Part shown: positions 31,049-46,136 of the stretch, in pieces
How positions within the stretch are numbered: the stretch's first letter is position 1
Layout: each line of letters starts with the position of its first letter
From: Ornithinimicrobium sp. CNJ-824
GTDB lineage: Bacteria; Actinomycetota; Actinomycetes; Actinomycetales; Dermatophilaceae
Reading direction: 5' to 3'
Assembly: GCF_001942405.1 (NCBI RefSeq)
Contig: NZ_MKKA01000060.1
Coordinates: 1 to 64,000, forward strand
Length of the DNA: 64,000 nucleotides
Program-made: the position numbers and the translations under genes
Notes under the pieces: model-generated
Database searches by the model: none
What the model was told of the DNA's origin: nothing
What the model saw: only the letters and a program-made list of their open reading frames with translations

Positions 31049-32123
31049 GCGCCGGGACCGTGCACGTCGGCGGCCCGGGGGAGGGGTATGACGTCCACGT
31101 CGGCCCCGGCGTGCTGGACCGGCTGGCCGACCACGCCGCACCCGGGCGTCGCGTCCTCGTCGTGCACCAGCCGGGGCGGGAGCAGCTCCTCGGGCAGGTC
31201 CTCGAGCTGCTTGGTGCGGCCGGGGCCCGCCCGGTCCCGGCGGCCGTGCCGGACGCCGAGGCGGCCAAGGACGTGCGGGTGCTCGCCGACCTATGGGCCC
31301 GGCTCGGGCAGGAGGGCTTCACCCGCGACGACCTCGTCGTCGGCCTGGGCGGAGGGGCGACCACCGACCTGGCGGGCTTCGTCGCGGCGACCTGGCTGCG
31401 GGGGGTGGAGGTCGTCCACCTGCCGACCTCCCTCCTCGGCGTGGTCGACGCCGCGGTGGGCGGCAAGACCGGCATCAACACCGCCGAGGGCAAGAACCTC
31501 GTCGGGGCCTTCCACCCGCCGGCGGCCGTGCTCTGCGACCCGGCCTGGCTGTCGACCATGACCCGGCCCGACTACGCCTCCGGTCTCGCGGAGGTGCTCA
31601 AGTGCGGCTTCGTGGCCGACCCCCGCATCCTGGAGCTCGTGGAGGCCGCACCCCAGGCCGCGCTCGACCCCGTGGCCGAGCCCGCGCTGGCCGTGGAGCT
31701 CGTGACCCGGTCCGTCCAGGTCAAGGCGGACGTGGTCGCGGCCGACCTGCGGGAGTCCTCGCTGCGGGAGGTCCTGAACTACGGCCACACCTTCGCGCAC
31801 GCGGTCGAGCAGGTGGAGGACTACACCTGGCGTCACGGGGACGCGGTCGCGGTGGGGATGGTCTACGTCGCCGAGCTGGCGCACCGGCGCGGTCTGATCG
31901 ACGCGACCTGCTCGCGCGGCACCGTCGGGTGCTCTCCGCCGTGGGTCTGCCCACCACCTACGGCGCCGGGCGCTGGCCGGAGCTGCGGTCGGCGATGGGC
32001 CGGGACAAGAAGGCCAGGGGGGCCACCCTGCGGTTCGTCGTGCTCGAGGGACTGGCCCGCCCGGCCCGGCTCGAGGGGCCGGGCGAGGACGAGCTGCGGG
32101 CCGCCTACGACGCCGTGGCCTGA
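31045..32123 (+). CDS. aroB: 3-dehydroquinate synthase (one frameshift in this sequence)
   Basis: AroB closes DAHP to 3-dehydroquinate with NAD+ and zinc. It has VGLGGGATTDLAGFVAATWLRG, PTSLLGVVDAAVGGKTGIN and the metal-binding NYGHTFAHAVEQ plus RHGDAVAVGM. A base is missing at about 31905 (expected LIDADLLARHRRVLSAVGLP). Restored, the protein is 359 aa, a normal length. It is convergent with the next gene, with only 6 nt between the stop codons. Confidence 0.93.
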
Positions 32124-32133
32124 GGCCCCTCAG
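32120..32133. terminator. palindrome containing both convergent stop codons
   Basis: CTGAGGCCCCTCAG is a perfect 6-bp inverted repeat with a 2-nt centre. Its left arm contains the TGA of aroB and its right arm the reverse-strand TGA of the convergent gene. It is short for a terminator; the role is inferred. Confidence 0.3.
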
Positions 32134-33797
32134 CCGGGGGTCGCCGCGTCGTCGATGCGGGACCTGCGGCCTGCCCCGCCGTCGGCCGTCGGCGCACCGA
32201 CCCCCTCCTCCGGACCGTCGTCCGGCGCGTCGACCGCCGTCGCCGAGGGCGGGGCCGACCCGCCCGCGGGAGCCCCGGCCATCAGCTGGCGGATCTGCTC
32301 CTGCTGGGCCGCGGAGGGCAGGCCCCACCCGGGGTCTTCGTAGCCCACCGACCGCCACAGCGGCGTGGCGGTGCGGGTGCCGAGCAGGATGTCCACCATC
32401 TCCCCGGTGACCAGGCCGGGGTGCTCGACCCCGCAGGCCTCCGCCACCTTGAGCATCTCGCGTCGCCACGCCCGCAGATAGGAGGCCGCCCGCTCGGACT
32501 TGCTGTCGGGGTCCAGGCCCCGGGTGAGCCAGGCGTTCTGGGTGGCCACACCGGTGGGGCAACGGTCGTCGTGGCACCGCTGGGCCTGGATGCACCCGAC
32601 GGCCAGCATCGCCTCCCGGGCCACGTAGACCAGGTCGACCCCTAGGGCGAAGGCCACCGCGGCGTTCTCGGGCAGCCCGAGCTTGCCGGCGCCCATCCAC
32701 ACCACCCGGTCGGTGAGGCCCTCCCGGGCGAACGCGGAGTAGACCTGGGGGAAGGCGAGCCGGAAGGGCAGCGAGACCGAGTCGGCGAAGGTCAGCGGTG
32801 CCGCGCCGGTGCCACCCTCCCCGCCGTCGACCGCGATGAAGTCGACCCCGCGGTCGCCGCCGGCCATGAGCCGGGCAAGGTCCTCCCACATCTCGTCGTG
32901 GCCCACGGCCGACTTGATCCCCACGGGCAGCCCGGTCTCCTCGGCGAGGAGCTCGACGAAGTCGAGCATCGAGTCCACGTCGGAGAACTCGGCGTGGCGG
33001 GAGGGGGAGTGGCAGTCCTGGCCCATGGGGATCCCACGGATCGCCGCGATCTCCTCGGTGATCTTGGCCGCCGGGAGCAGGCCTCCGAGCCCCGGCTTGG
33101 CCCCCTGCGAGAGCTTGACCTCGATCGCCCGCACGGGATGCTCGGCCACCAGGTCCTTGAGCCGCGCCAGGTCGAACCGTCCCCGGGCGTCCCGGCAGCC
33201 GAAGTAGGCCGTGCCGATCTGGAAGACCAGGTCGGCGCCGTGCTGGTGGTGCACCGAGATCCCGCCCTCGCCGGTGTTGTGCAGGGCCCCGGTGAGCGCG
33301 CACCCGCGGTTGATCGCCTCGACCGCCGGGCCGGACAGGGCGCCGTAGCTCATCGCGCCCACGTTGACCGCGGACGCCGGGCGGAAGGCCCGACGACGTC
33401 CACGGGCCGCACCCAGCACCTTGGCCCCCGGCAACGGCGTCTCCTCGCCCGCGTTGGGGTGCACGACCGGCTGCACGTCCGCGAACGTGCGGTGCTTGAT
33501 GACGGCATACCCCTCGTCGTGCTCGACGTCGTTGTCCGTGCCGAAGCCGAAGTAGGGGTTCTGCTGCTTGGCCGAGGCGTAGACCCAGCGCCGCTGGTCG
33601 CGGCTGAAGGGCCGTTCCTCGTTGTTGCTGGTGACGATGTACTGCCGCAGCTCCGGGCCGACCTTCTCGAGCAGGTAGCGCAGGTTGCCCACGACGGGGA
33701 AGTTGTGTCGGATGGCGTGCTGCTTCTGGGACAGGTCACGCGCGGCGACGGCGGCCAGGGCGGCGGCGGGGACGGCCAGGGCGGTGGACCACTTCAT
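32130..33797 (-). CDS. membrane-anchored FMN-dependent glutamate synthase-like protein
   Basis: A 555-aa protein of the YerD-type glutamate synthase large-subunit family (FMN/Fe-S domain only). An N-terminal hydrophobic helix (residues ~5-20) is followed by the GltS TIM barrel with [45 protein letters not shown] and the [18 protein letters not shown] phosphate site. The 3Fe-4S ligand set [12 protein letters not shown] follows. There is no amidotransferase domain, so it is not a full GOGAT; the reaction of this family is not established. ATG 33797 is chosen because the upstream extension has no start context. Its orientation interrupts the aroB-efp order. Confidence 0.85.
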   Translation of the reverse strand: MKWSTALAVPAAALAAVAARDLSQKQHAIRHNFPVVGNLRYLLEKVGPELRQYIVTSNNEERPFSRDQRRWVYASAKQQNPYFGFGTDNDVEHDEGYAVIKHRTFADVQPVVHPNAGEETPLPGAKVLGAARGRRRAFRPASAVNVGAMSYGALSGPAVEAINRGCALTGALHNTGEGGISVHHQHGADLVFQIGTAYFGCRDARGRFDLARLKDLVAEHPVRAIEVKLSQGAKPGLGGLLPAAKITEEIAAIRGIPMGQDCHSPSRHAEFSDVDSMLDFVELLAEETGLPVGIKSAVGHDEMWEDLARLMAGGDRGVDFIAVDGGEGGTGAAPLTFADSVSLPFRLAFPQVYSAFAREGLTDRVVWMGAGKLGLPENAAVAFALGVDLVYVAREAMLAVGCIQAQRCHDDRCPTGVATQNAWLTRGLDPDSKSERAASYLRAWRREMLKVAEACGVEHPGLVTGEMVDILLGTRTATPLWRSVGYEDPGWGLPSAAQQEQIRQLMAGAPAGGSAPPSATAVDAPDDGPEEGVGAPTADGGAGRRSRIDDAATPG

Positions 33798-33845
33798 ACC
33801 CGCACTGTGCCGCAGGACGGTGCCGGTCGCCCCCGGAACCACCGG

Positions 33846-33851
33846 TAGACT
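33846..33851 (+). promoter_or_regulatory. -10 box upstream of efp
   Basis: TAGACT lies 83 nt before GTG 33935. The leader contains a CCGAC-rich direct repeat (33891-33917) and the ribosome-binding site GAAGGAAG. Confidence 0.4.
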
Positions 33852-33934
33852 TGTCCGGGTTTGGGTCCGTGTCCGCGCCGGCCCTCCCACGACCCGACCG
33901 ACCCGACCCGACCGACCTGCGAAGGAAGCACGCT

Positions 33935-34495
33935 GTGGCAACGACGAACGACCTGAAGAACGGCATGGTCCTGGACATGGACAACGGGCTGTGGCAGGTG
34001 CTGGAGTTCCAGCACGTCAAGCCCGGCAAGGGCCCGGCGTTCGTCCGCACGAAGCTCAAGAACGTCACCTCGGGCAAGATCATCGACAAGACCTTCAACG
34101 CCGGCACCAAGGTGGAGACCGCGACCGTCGACCGGTCGGACTACCAGTACCTCTACAACGACGGCACCGACTTCATCTTCATGGACGAGAAGACCTACGA
34201 GCAGATCCACGTCTCCCCGCAGGCCATGGGGGACGCGGCGAGGTTCCTCCTCGAGAACGGCCGCGCCATGATCGCCCAGCACGACGGCCAGGTGCTGTAC
34301 GTCGAGCTGCCGGCCTCGGTGGTCCTGGAGATCACCCACACCGAGCCGGGGCTCCAGGGCGACCGTTCCACCGGCGGGACCAAGCCGGCCACCCTGGAGA
34401 CGGGCGCGGAGATCCAGGTCCCGCTGTTCCTGGAGACCGGCACCAAGGTCAAGGTCGACACCCGCGACGGTTCCTACCTCGGCCGCGTGAACTGA
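33935..34495 (+). CDS. efp: elongation factor P
   Basis: A 186-aa, three-domain EF-P that rescues ribosomes stalled at polyproline. It has KOW-like domain I with the loop KPGKGPAF, whose tip Lys (residue 32) is the usual site of modification or interaction. Domains II and III end in [24 protein letters not shown]. Start GTG 33935 follows GAAGGAAG; the frame upstream is open but is leader. nusB starts 1 nt after its stop. Confidence 0.97.
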   Translation: MATTNDLKNGMVLDMDNGLWQVLEFQHVKPGKGPAFVRTKLKNVTSGKIIDKTFNAGTKVETATVDRSDYQYLYNDGTDFIFMDEKTYEQIHVSPQAMGDAARFLLENGRAMIAQHDGQVLYVELPASVVLEITHTEPGLQGDRSTGGTKPATLETGAEIQVPLFLETGTKVKVDTRDGSYLGRVN

Positions 34496-34496
34496 C

Positions 34497-34910
34497 GTGC
34501 CCGCACGCACCAAGGCGCGCAAGCGCGCCCTGGAGCTGCTCTTCGAGGCCGAGCAGCGGGGCCTCAACGTCGGCACGCTGCTGGAGGAGCGGATCGCGGC
34601 GCCGACCACCCAGCACCCGCTCCCGGAGTATGCCGTGCAGCTGGTCCGCGGGGTGCTGGCCCACTGGGCCTCCATCGACGAGGCCCTCACGACCTGGTCC
34701 CAGGGCTGGTCCCTGGACCGGATGGCGGCGGTGGACCGGGCCGCGCTGCGCATCGGGACCTGGGAGATCGTCTGGAACGACGAGGTGCCCGACGGCGTGG
34801 CCGTCTCCGAGGCCGTCAACCTCGTGCAGAGCCTGTCCACCGACGACTCCCCGGGGTTCGTCAACGGGCTGCTGTCCCGGATCGCCGAGGTCAAGGACAC
34901 CCTGGCCTGA
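34497..34910 (+). CDS. nusB: transcription antitermination factor NusB
   Basis: A 137-aa all-helical NusB: ARTKARKRALELLFEAEQRG at the N-terminus is the RNA-binding Arg-rich motif, and the end SLSTDDSPGFVNGLLSRIAE matches the family signature. NusB joins NusE in rRNA antitermination complexes. GTG 34497, efp-nusB spacing 1 nt, co-transcribed. In Streptomyces bldD sits between nusB and pyrR; here that gene is absent. Confidence 0.95.
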   Translation: MPARTKARKRALELLFEAEQRGLNVGTLLEERIAAPTTQHPLPEYAVQLVRGVLAHWASIDEALTTWSQGWSLDRMAAVDRAALRIGTWEIVWNDEVPDGVAVSEAVNLVQSLSTDDSPGFVNGLLSRIAEVKDTLA

Positions 34911-35105
34911 CGGCTCCGGCCGCCACGCAGGGGTCGTCAGCGGGGGCACCGGACGCCCCGGAAGTCACGGACCACGGGTGCGGAAGCGGTCGCCGACCCA
35001 CCCGTCGGGCTCGGGCTGGTCGCCGAGCACCACGTCGTTCGGGCGCGCGATACGTCCGAGCGCGACCACCGCGGGCGGCGGCACGGAGCCCCCGTCCGGG
35101 TGCAG

Positions 35106-35111
35106 TACAGT
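35106..35111 (+). promoter_or_regulatory. -10 box of the pyr operon
   Basis: TACAGT lies just upstream of the PyrR leader hairpin; no clear -35 box is visible. It would give a leader of about 55 nt before GTG 35171. Confidence 0.5.
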
Positions 35112-35113
35112 GA

Positions 35114-36674
<1,561 letters not shown>

Positions 36675-36678
<4 letters not shown>

Positions 36679-37999
36679 CCTCGCACACCCAGCCCAGCCT
36701 TCTCGTCGAGGGGGCGGACGTGCTCGGGGACGGGGCCCAGGACGTCCTCGTCGCCGACGGCAGGATCGTGGCCGTCGGGGCGGAGGCGTCCGCCCAGGCC
36801 CCGGCGGGCACCCAGCGGCTGTCGGCCGACGGCCTGGTGCTGCTGCCCGGGTTCGTCGACCTGCACACCCACCTGCGGGAACCCGGTCGGGAGGACGCCG
36901 AGACCGTCGAGACGGGATCGCAGGCCGCCGCCGCCGGCGGGTTCACCGCCGTCCTGGCCATGGCCAACACCGACCCGGTCACCGACACCGCCGAGGTGGC
37001 CGAACGGGTCCTGGACCTGGGGCGGCGGGCCGGCTACGTCGACGTCCACCCGGTGGGCGCGGTCACGAAGGGGCTGGCCGGCGAGGAGCTGGCCGAGCTG
37101 GGCCTCATGGCCCGGTCCCGGGCGCGCGTCCGGGTGTTCTCCGACGACGGCCGGTGCGTCCACGACGCCCGGCTGATGCGCCGGGCGCTGGAGTACGTCC
37201 GCGCCTTCGACGGCGTCGTGTCCCAGCACTCCCAGGACCCCCGGCTGGCCGACGGCCGGGCCTGCTGCCACGAGGGCGAGCTCTCCGGACGCCTCGGCCT
37301 GCCCGGCTGGCCGGCCGTCGCCGAGGAGACGATCGTCGCCCGGGACGTCATGCTCGCCCGGCACACCGGCTCCCGGGTGCACGTCGCGCACGTGTCGACA
37401 GCCGGCAGCGTGGAGGTGCTCCGCTGGGCCAGGGCGCAGGGGATCGACGTCACCGCAGAGGTGACCCCCCACCACCTCATGCTGACCCAGGAGCGCCTGG
37501 TCGGCTACGACCCGACCTTCAAGGTCAACCCGCCCCTGCGGCCGACCGAGGACGCGGAGGCGCTGCGCGAGGCGCTGGCCGACGGCACCATCGACGCCGT
37601 GGCCACCGACCACGCGCCCCACGTGCGCCAGGACAAGGAGCACGCCTTCGTCGACGCGGCCTTCGGGATGCTCGGCCTGGAGACCGCCCTCGGCGTGGTC
37701 AGCACCCTCATGGTCCGGGAGGGCCGCATGAGCTGGTCCGACGTGGCCCGGGTCATGTCCCAGGCCCCGGCCCGCATCGCCCGGCTGACGACCAGGGGCA
37801 CCGGGTGCAGCCGGGCGACCCCGCGACCCTCACCCTGGTCGACCAGGACCGCGTGGTCACGGTGGACGCGACCCGGTCCCGGTCCCTGTCGCGCAACAAC
37901 CCCTGGCACGGGCTTCAGCTGACCGGCGCCGTCCACCTGACGATGCTGCGTGGACGGGTCACGGCCCGCGAGGGCCTCGTGTGGGGAGGCGAGGAGTGA
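36675..37999 (+). CDS. pyrC: dihydroorotase (one frameshift in this sequence)
   Basis: A type-I dihydroorotase, 441 aa after restoring one base at about 37789 (expected [18 protein letters not shown]). Zinc ligands are visible: [13 protein letters not shown] near residue 58, the H of TPHHLML and the Asp in ATDHAPH near 314. The last ~65 residues are in the shifted frame and include [10 protein letters not shown] and the C-terminal RGRVTAREG, both family features. The downstream product ends in GTGA with carA. Confidence 0.93.
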
Positions 38000-39142
38000 G
38001 CACCACGACCCGTCACGAGCCCGCGGTGCTGGTGCTCGAGGACGGCCGCACCTTCTCGGGCCAGGCCTACGGCGCCGTCGGCACCACGGTCGGTGAGGCC
38101 GTGTTCTCGACCGGGATGACCGGCTACCAGGAGACGCTGACCGACCCCTCCTACCACCGGCAGGTGGTCGTCATGACCGCCCCCCACATCGGCAACACCG
38201 GCGTGAACCCGCACGACATGGAGAGCCGGCGCATCTGGGTGGCCGGGTTCGTCGTGCGCGACCCGGCCCTGCGTCCGTCCAACTGGCGCTCGCAGGGGGA
38301 CCTCGAGGACGCCCTCCGCGAGGCCGGGGTCGTGGGCATCAGCGGTGTCGACACCCGGGCGCTGACCCGGCACCTGCGTGACCGCGGTGCGATGCGGGTC
38401 GGCGTCTTCTCCGGGCCCGACGCCGGTCGCCCGGCGGAGGAGCTGCGGCGCACGGTGGAGGAGGCGCCGCCCATGGTGGGCGCGGCCCTCGCCGAGGAGG
38501 TGTCGACGCCGAACGCCTACGTGGTGTCCCCGCCAGAGGGGGTGACGCCACGCTGGACGGTGGCCGCGCTCGACCTGGGCATCAAGGGGACGACGCCGAC
38601 GTTGATGGCCGCCCGGGGCATCCGCGTGCACGTGCTGCCGGCGACCAGCACGTGGGAGGAGGTGCTGGCGGTGGAGCCCGACGGTGTCTTCTTCTCCAAC
38701 GGTCCGGGCGACCCCGCCACGGCGGAGCACGAGATCGAGCTGCTGCGCCGGGCACTGGACGCCGGGCTGCCCTACTTCGGCATCTGCTTCGGCAACCAGC
38801 TGCTGGGGCGCGCCCTGGGTCTGCCCACCTACAAGCTGGCGTTCGGGCACCGGGGGATCAACCAGCCCGTCCTCGACCGGTCCACCGGCCGGGTGGAGGT
38901 GACCGCGCACAACCACGGCTTCGCCGTCGGCTGGCCCGAGGGTGCGGCCACGGACGAGCCGGTCCCGACCCCCTACGGCCCCGTGCGCTGCAGCCACGTG
39001 GCCCTCAACGACGACGTGGTGGAGGGGCTGGTGTGCGAGCAGGTCCCGGCCTTCTCCGTCCAGTACCACCCCGAGGCCGCCGCCGGTCCGCACGACGCGG
39101 AGCACCTCTTCGACCGGTTCGTGACGATGATGGAGGAGCACC

Positions 39143-39156
<14 letters not shown>
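37996..39156 (+). CDS. carA: carbamoyl-phosphate synthase small subunit
   Basis: A 386-aa glutaminase subunit supplying ammonia to CarB. The N-terminal domain has [21 protein letters not shown] and the class-I amidotransferase domain has nucleophile Cys in [11 protein letters not shown] (about residue 263) and the HPE in QYHPEA near the end. GTG 37996 is within the GTGA overlap with pyrC; an earlier in-frame GTG at 37981 is less likely. It overlaps carB by 14 nt. Confidence 0.96.
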
Positions 39157-42565
<3,409 letters not shown>

Positions 42566-42585
42566 ACGCCGTCGCGGCCACCGTC

Positions 42586-44258
42586 ATGGACGCACGGCGA
42601 CCTCCCGCCGGGCCCCGGCCGGCCGAGGTCCTGACCACGTCGACGGCCGAGGTCGTCTCGGTACGTCCGGCCGGCCGCTTCGACGTGGTCGGGCTGACGG
42701 TGTCCCACGGGCACGACGGCTGGGGCAGCGCACGGCCGGGCCAGTTCGTGGTCGAGCCGCGCGACCCGGCGGCGGGCACGGTCCGGGCCCGCGTGCACTG
42801 GCTCGCCGGCTCGGACCAGGACCCGGTGCACGGCACCACGGCCGAGCTGGTGCTTCCCGCGGACCGGTCGACGACGCCCGGCGACCGGATGAGGCTGCTG
42901 GGCCCCCTGGGGCAGGGCTTCCCGGCACCCCGTCAGCCGGTGCCGGTGCTCCTCGTCGGCCACGAGGGCGGCGCCGTCCCGCTCCGGTGGCTCACGGCGC
43001 GCCTGCGCTCCCGGGGCTGCGTCGTGCACCTCGTGCTCTCGGCCGACGACCCCGAGCTGCACCTGGACCTGCCCTTCCTGCGCCGGCACGCCCGCAGCGT
43101 GGTGCTGACGACCTCGGTCGACCTCGTCGACGCCGTCGCCGGGTGCTGGAGGAGCTCACCGGCCAGGTGGGCGTCGTGTATGCGGCCACGCCCCCGCACC
43201 TGCTGCCTCGGCTCGTCGACGCGGCCGGTGCGCGGGGCGCGGCCTGCCGGGCCAGCGTCCTGGACGTGGGCGGGCAGGACGTGCTGTGCGGCACGGGATT
43301 GTGCGGAGGGTGCGACCTGGAGCTGCCCGGCGGTCCGGCCGCCGGGCAGCTGCTGCGTGCCTGCACCGAGGGCCCGGTGATCCCGGGGGAGTGGGTCGGG
43401 GGGAAGTCGGTCCTGAGCGCCGCACGGCGCACGACGCTGCCACGGACCTGGCTCGGCCCGGGCGCGCTGACCGACCCTGCCGCGCTGGCCCGCCTCGAGG
43501 GTGCGGACGGACTGCTGCTCCCCGTCGGTCCGGTCGCCACCGGGTCCCGTCGCAGCAGCGACGCACGCACCCGGGTGCACGGGTCCGGCGTCGGCGGGGT
43601 CGACCACGACGACGCGCCTGCCCTCACCGTCGAGGTGGCCGGCGCCCGCCTGACCTGGGCCGCCACCGCGGGCCACCGCGTGTGCCTCGCGGTGCGGGGT
43701 GCTGCGCCCGAGGAGCTCGCCGCCCCGCTGCAGCAGCTGCTGCGGCACCCCGACGGAGGTGTCGTGGGCGCCGTCGAGGTGGACCTGCGCGGCCGCGACG
43801 AGCAGACGGTCCTGCGGGCGACCGCCCGGGTCCGCGAGGCCGCGGGGCGCACCCTGCCCGTCCTCGTCAAGGTGCTGGCGGTCGATCCGCAGCTGGTCGC
43901 CGTCGCCCGGTCCGCGGTGGCCGGAGGAGCCTCGGCCGTCGTGGTGTCGGGGCAGGTTCCCCTCGGCGGGGGCCGGTGGTGGACCGGACCCTCGAACGCC
44001 GCGACGACGAGGGCCGGACTGCGCTCGCTGTGCTCGGCAGCGGCGGAGCAGCGCTGGCCCGGCACCTTTCTCGTCGCCGCCGGTGGGATCCACTCGGCCA
44101 CGACCGTCCGTGCCGCACTCAGCGACGGTGCCGACGGCGTCCAGGTGGGCACGGCCCTGTGGGCGGACCCCACCCTGCTGCCGGTGCTGCGGACGGCCGC
44201 CGAGGCAGCGCCACCCCCCTCGTCCCCTCGTCCCACCACCGACAGGAGAACCGCGTGA
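42586..44258 (+). CDS. PyrK-like electron transfer module fused to a divergent DHODH-like domain (one frameshift)
   Basis: The product is 557 aa after restoring one base near 43138-43143. Residues ~1-280 resemble PyrK: GDRMRLLGPLGQGF, VLLVGHEGGAVPLRWL, then a complete 2Fe-2S ligand set CGTGLCGGC...C before TEGPVI. The usual PyrK FAD motif RPxS is not recognisable. Residues ~300-555 resemble the later two-thirds of a class-1B dihydroorotate dehydrogenase barrel: VLVKVLAVDPQLVAVAR, AAGGIHSATTVRAALSDGADGVQVGTAL. At the NxSCPN active-site position it reads VEVDLRGRDE, so the catalytic Cys is absent. It sits between carB and pyrF, where pyrD is found in related genomes. ATG 42586 is the first plausible start; GTGA joins pyrF. 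Confidence 0.75.
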
Positions 44259-45100
44259 CCACCACCCACTTCGGAGCCAGGCTGGCCGAGGCGATGGGAC
44301 GGCACGGTCCCCTCTGCGTCGGGCTCGACCCGCACCCGCGGCTGCTGGCGGACTGGGGACTGCCCGACGACGCGGACGGGCTGCGCGTCTTCAGCGGTCG
44401 GGTCCTCGACGCGGCGGCCGGCAGGTGCGCCGCCGTCAAGCCGCAGTCCGCCTTCTTCGAGCGGCACGGTGCGGAGGGGGTCCGCGTCCTGGAGGAGGTG
44501 CTCGCCGGGTGCCGGGAGCGCGACCTGCTCAGCGTGCTGGACGTCAAACGAGGGGACATCGGCTCGACCATGCTGGCCTACGCCGAGGCCTACCTGGCCG
44601 ACGGAGCCCCGCTGGCCGCCGACTCGGTGACGTTGAGCCCCTACCTCGGCTACGGGGCGCTCCGTCCCGCCGTGGACCTCGCCCGCGCGACCGGCCGCGG
44701 GGTGTGGGTCCTAGGACTGACGTCCAACCCCGAGGGCGCAGAGGTCCAGCAGGTCGGGTCGCCGTCGGTCGCCGCCCGGGTGGTCGACCAGGTCGCGGCC
44801 GATAACGCCGGCCTGGCACCGTTCGGGGACGTGGGCCTGGTGGTCGGGGCGACCCTCCCGGCGACCCCCTCGGTCCTCGGTCTGGACCTGCCCGGTGCCG
44901 GCGCCCCCGTGCTCGCCCCCGGGGTCGGGGCGCAGGGGGCGTCCGGGGCGGACGTGGCGCGGGTCTTCGCCGGTCTGACCGACCGGGTCCTGGTGCCGGT
45001 CAGCCGGGGGATCCTCGCAGCCGGACCACGCCCGGACGACCTGGTCCGCGCCGTCACCACGTGGTCCGGGCAGCTGCGCCGTGACCTGGCCCCGGGATGA
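44255..45100 (+). CDS. pyrF: orotidine 5'-phosphate decarboxylase, type 2
   Basis: A 281-aa enzyme producing UMP. The catalytic LDVKRGDIGSTM is near residues 95-106; early LCVGLDPHPRLL and AVKPQSAFFERHG are typical of the actinobacterial type-2 family. A C-terminal GVGAQGASGADV phosphate-binding loop and VSRGIL follow. GTG 44255 overlaps the previous stop. This ends the pyr operon; the following 94 nt contain a new promoter. Confidence 0.95.
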   Translation: MTTTHFGARLAEAMGRHGPLCVGLDPHPRLLADWGLPDDADGLRVFSGRVLDAAAGRCAAVKPQSAFFERHGAEGVRVLEEVLAGCRERDLLSVLDVKRGDIGSTMLAYAEAYLADGAPLAADSVTLSPYLGYGALRPAVDLARATGRGVWVLGLTSNPEGAEVQQVGSPSVAARVVDQVAADNAGLAPFGDVGLVVGATLPATPSVLGLDLPGAGAPVLAPGVGAQGASGADVARVFAGLTDRVLVPVSRGILAAGPRPDDLVRAVTTWSGQLRRDLAPG

Positions 45101-45113
45101 GCCCCGCGCGGGG

Positions 45114-45143
45114 TTGGCACACACGCCCGGGTGTGGATAGGTT
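45114..45143 (+). promoter_or_regulatory. promoter of mihF
   Basis: TTGGCA (45114-45119) and TAGGTT (45138-45143) with 18 nt between them give a good sigma-70-type promoter, leaving a ~45-nt leader before GTG 45195 with GGAGGAG as ribosome-binding site. Confidence 0.65.
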
Positions 45144-45194
45144 CACTGCAGCGGACACCCGTCCGTGCACCGACCCAGACGGAGGAGTTGGACC

Positions 45195-45512
45195 GTGCCC
45201 CTTCCCCAGCTGACGCCCGAGCAGCGAGCCGACGCGCTCGCCAAGGCGGCGGAGGCCCGCCGTGAGCGCGCGGCCGTGAAGAACCGGCTCAAGAACGCCC
45301 AGGGCTCGCTCAAGGACGTCATCTCCGAGGGCAAGGAGAACGACGTCGTCGGCAAGATGAAGGTCTCGGCGCTGCTGGAGTCGCTGCCGGGCGTGGGTCG
45401 GGTCCGAGCCCGGCAGGTGATGGAGGAGATCGGCATCTCCGAGAGCCGTCGGGTCCGTGGGCTGGGCGCCAACCAGATCGCCCAGCTGCTCGAGCGGTTC
45501 GGCGAGAGCTGA
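45195..45512 (+). CDS. mihF: integration host factor, actinobacterial type
   Basis: A 105-aa basic nucleoid protein. A long N-terminal helix ([25 protein letters not shown]) and a helix-two-turns-helix DNA-binding domain ([22 protein letters not shown], residues ~60-82) are the mIHF hallmarks, unrelated to E. coli IHF. GTG 45195 follows GGAGGAG by 7 nt. The pyrF-mihF-gmk order is conserved in Actinobacteria. Confidence 0.97.
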   Translation: MPLPQLTPEQRADALAKAAEARRERAAVKNRLKNAQGSLKDVISEGKENDVVGKMKVSALLESLPGVGRVRARQVMEEIGISESRRVRGLGANQIAQLLERFGES

Positions 45513-46132
45513 TCCCCGCACAGCAGCCCCAGGTCGCCGGGGAGCCCGAGGGCTCCGTCCCCGCCCGCCGACTCGTCGTCCTGGCCGGGCCGACCGCCGT
45601 GGGCAAGGGGACCGTGGCCGCCTACGTGCGTCGCCACCATCCGGGGGTCTGGCTGTCGGTGTCGGCGACCACGCGGCCGCCGCGGCCGGACGAGGTCCAC
45701 GGCCAGCACTACTACTTCGTCGACGACGCCGAGTTCGACCGGCTGACGCGGGAGGACGATCTCCTCGAGTGGGCGTGGGTGCACGGCCGGGCCCGATACG
45801 GCACCCCGCGCGGACCGGTGGAGCAGGTGCTGGCGCAGGGTCGGCCGGCCCTGCTGGAGATCGACCTGCAGGGGGCCCGCCAGGTCCGCAGGGCGATGCC
45901 GGACGCGTTGTTCGTCTTCCTCGCACCGCCCTCCTGGGGCGACCTCGTCGACCGGCTCGAGGGACGGGGCACCGAGTCGGCCGAGGAACGCGAGGTGCGG
46001 CTGCGCACCGCCCGCACCGAGCTCGACGCCGCCCAGGAGTTCGACGTGACCATCGTCAACGACGACGTTTCCCGCGCCGCGGAGGAACTCGTATCATTGA
46101 TGGTTGACCCCACCCCAGCAAAGGAATCGTGA
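45509..46132 (+). CDS. gmk: guanylate kinase (start codon unusual)
   Basis: A ~207-aa GMP kinase. The P-loop GPTAVGKGT starts at residue ~27 when read from CTG 45509; [19 protein letters not shown] and the [12 protein letters not shown] substrate loop follow, and the length is normal. The first ATG/GTG in frame is GTG 45599, which lies inside the P-loop and cannot be the true start. CTG 45509 overlaps the mihF stop (CTGA), analogous to the many GTGA overlaps here, and is used as a provisional start. Confidence 0.88.
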   Translation: MIPAQQPQVAGEPEGSVPARRLVVLAGPTAVGKGTVAAYVRRHHPGVWLSVSATTRPPRPDEVHGQHYYFVDDAEFDRLTREDDLLEWAWVHGRARYGTPRGPVEQVLAQGRPALLEIDLQGARQVRRAMPDALFVFLAPPSWGDLVDRLEGRGTESAEEREVRLRTARTELDAAQEFDVTIVNDDVSRAAEELVSLMVDPTPAKES

Positions 46133-46136
46133 GAAC

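Noticed and set aside
33891-33917. CCGAC-rich direct repeat in the efp leader
   Set aside because: A short GACCCGACC-type repetition of about 27 nt; no stem, no further copies seen, and low-complexity DNA is expected in leaders of GC-rich genomes.
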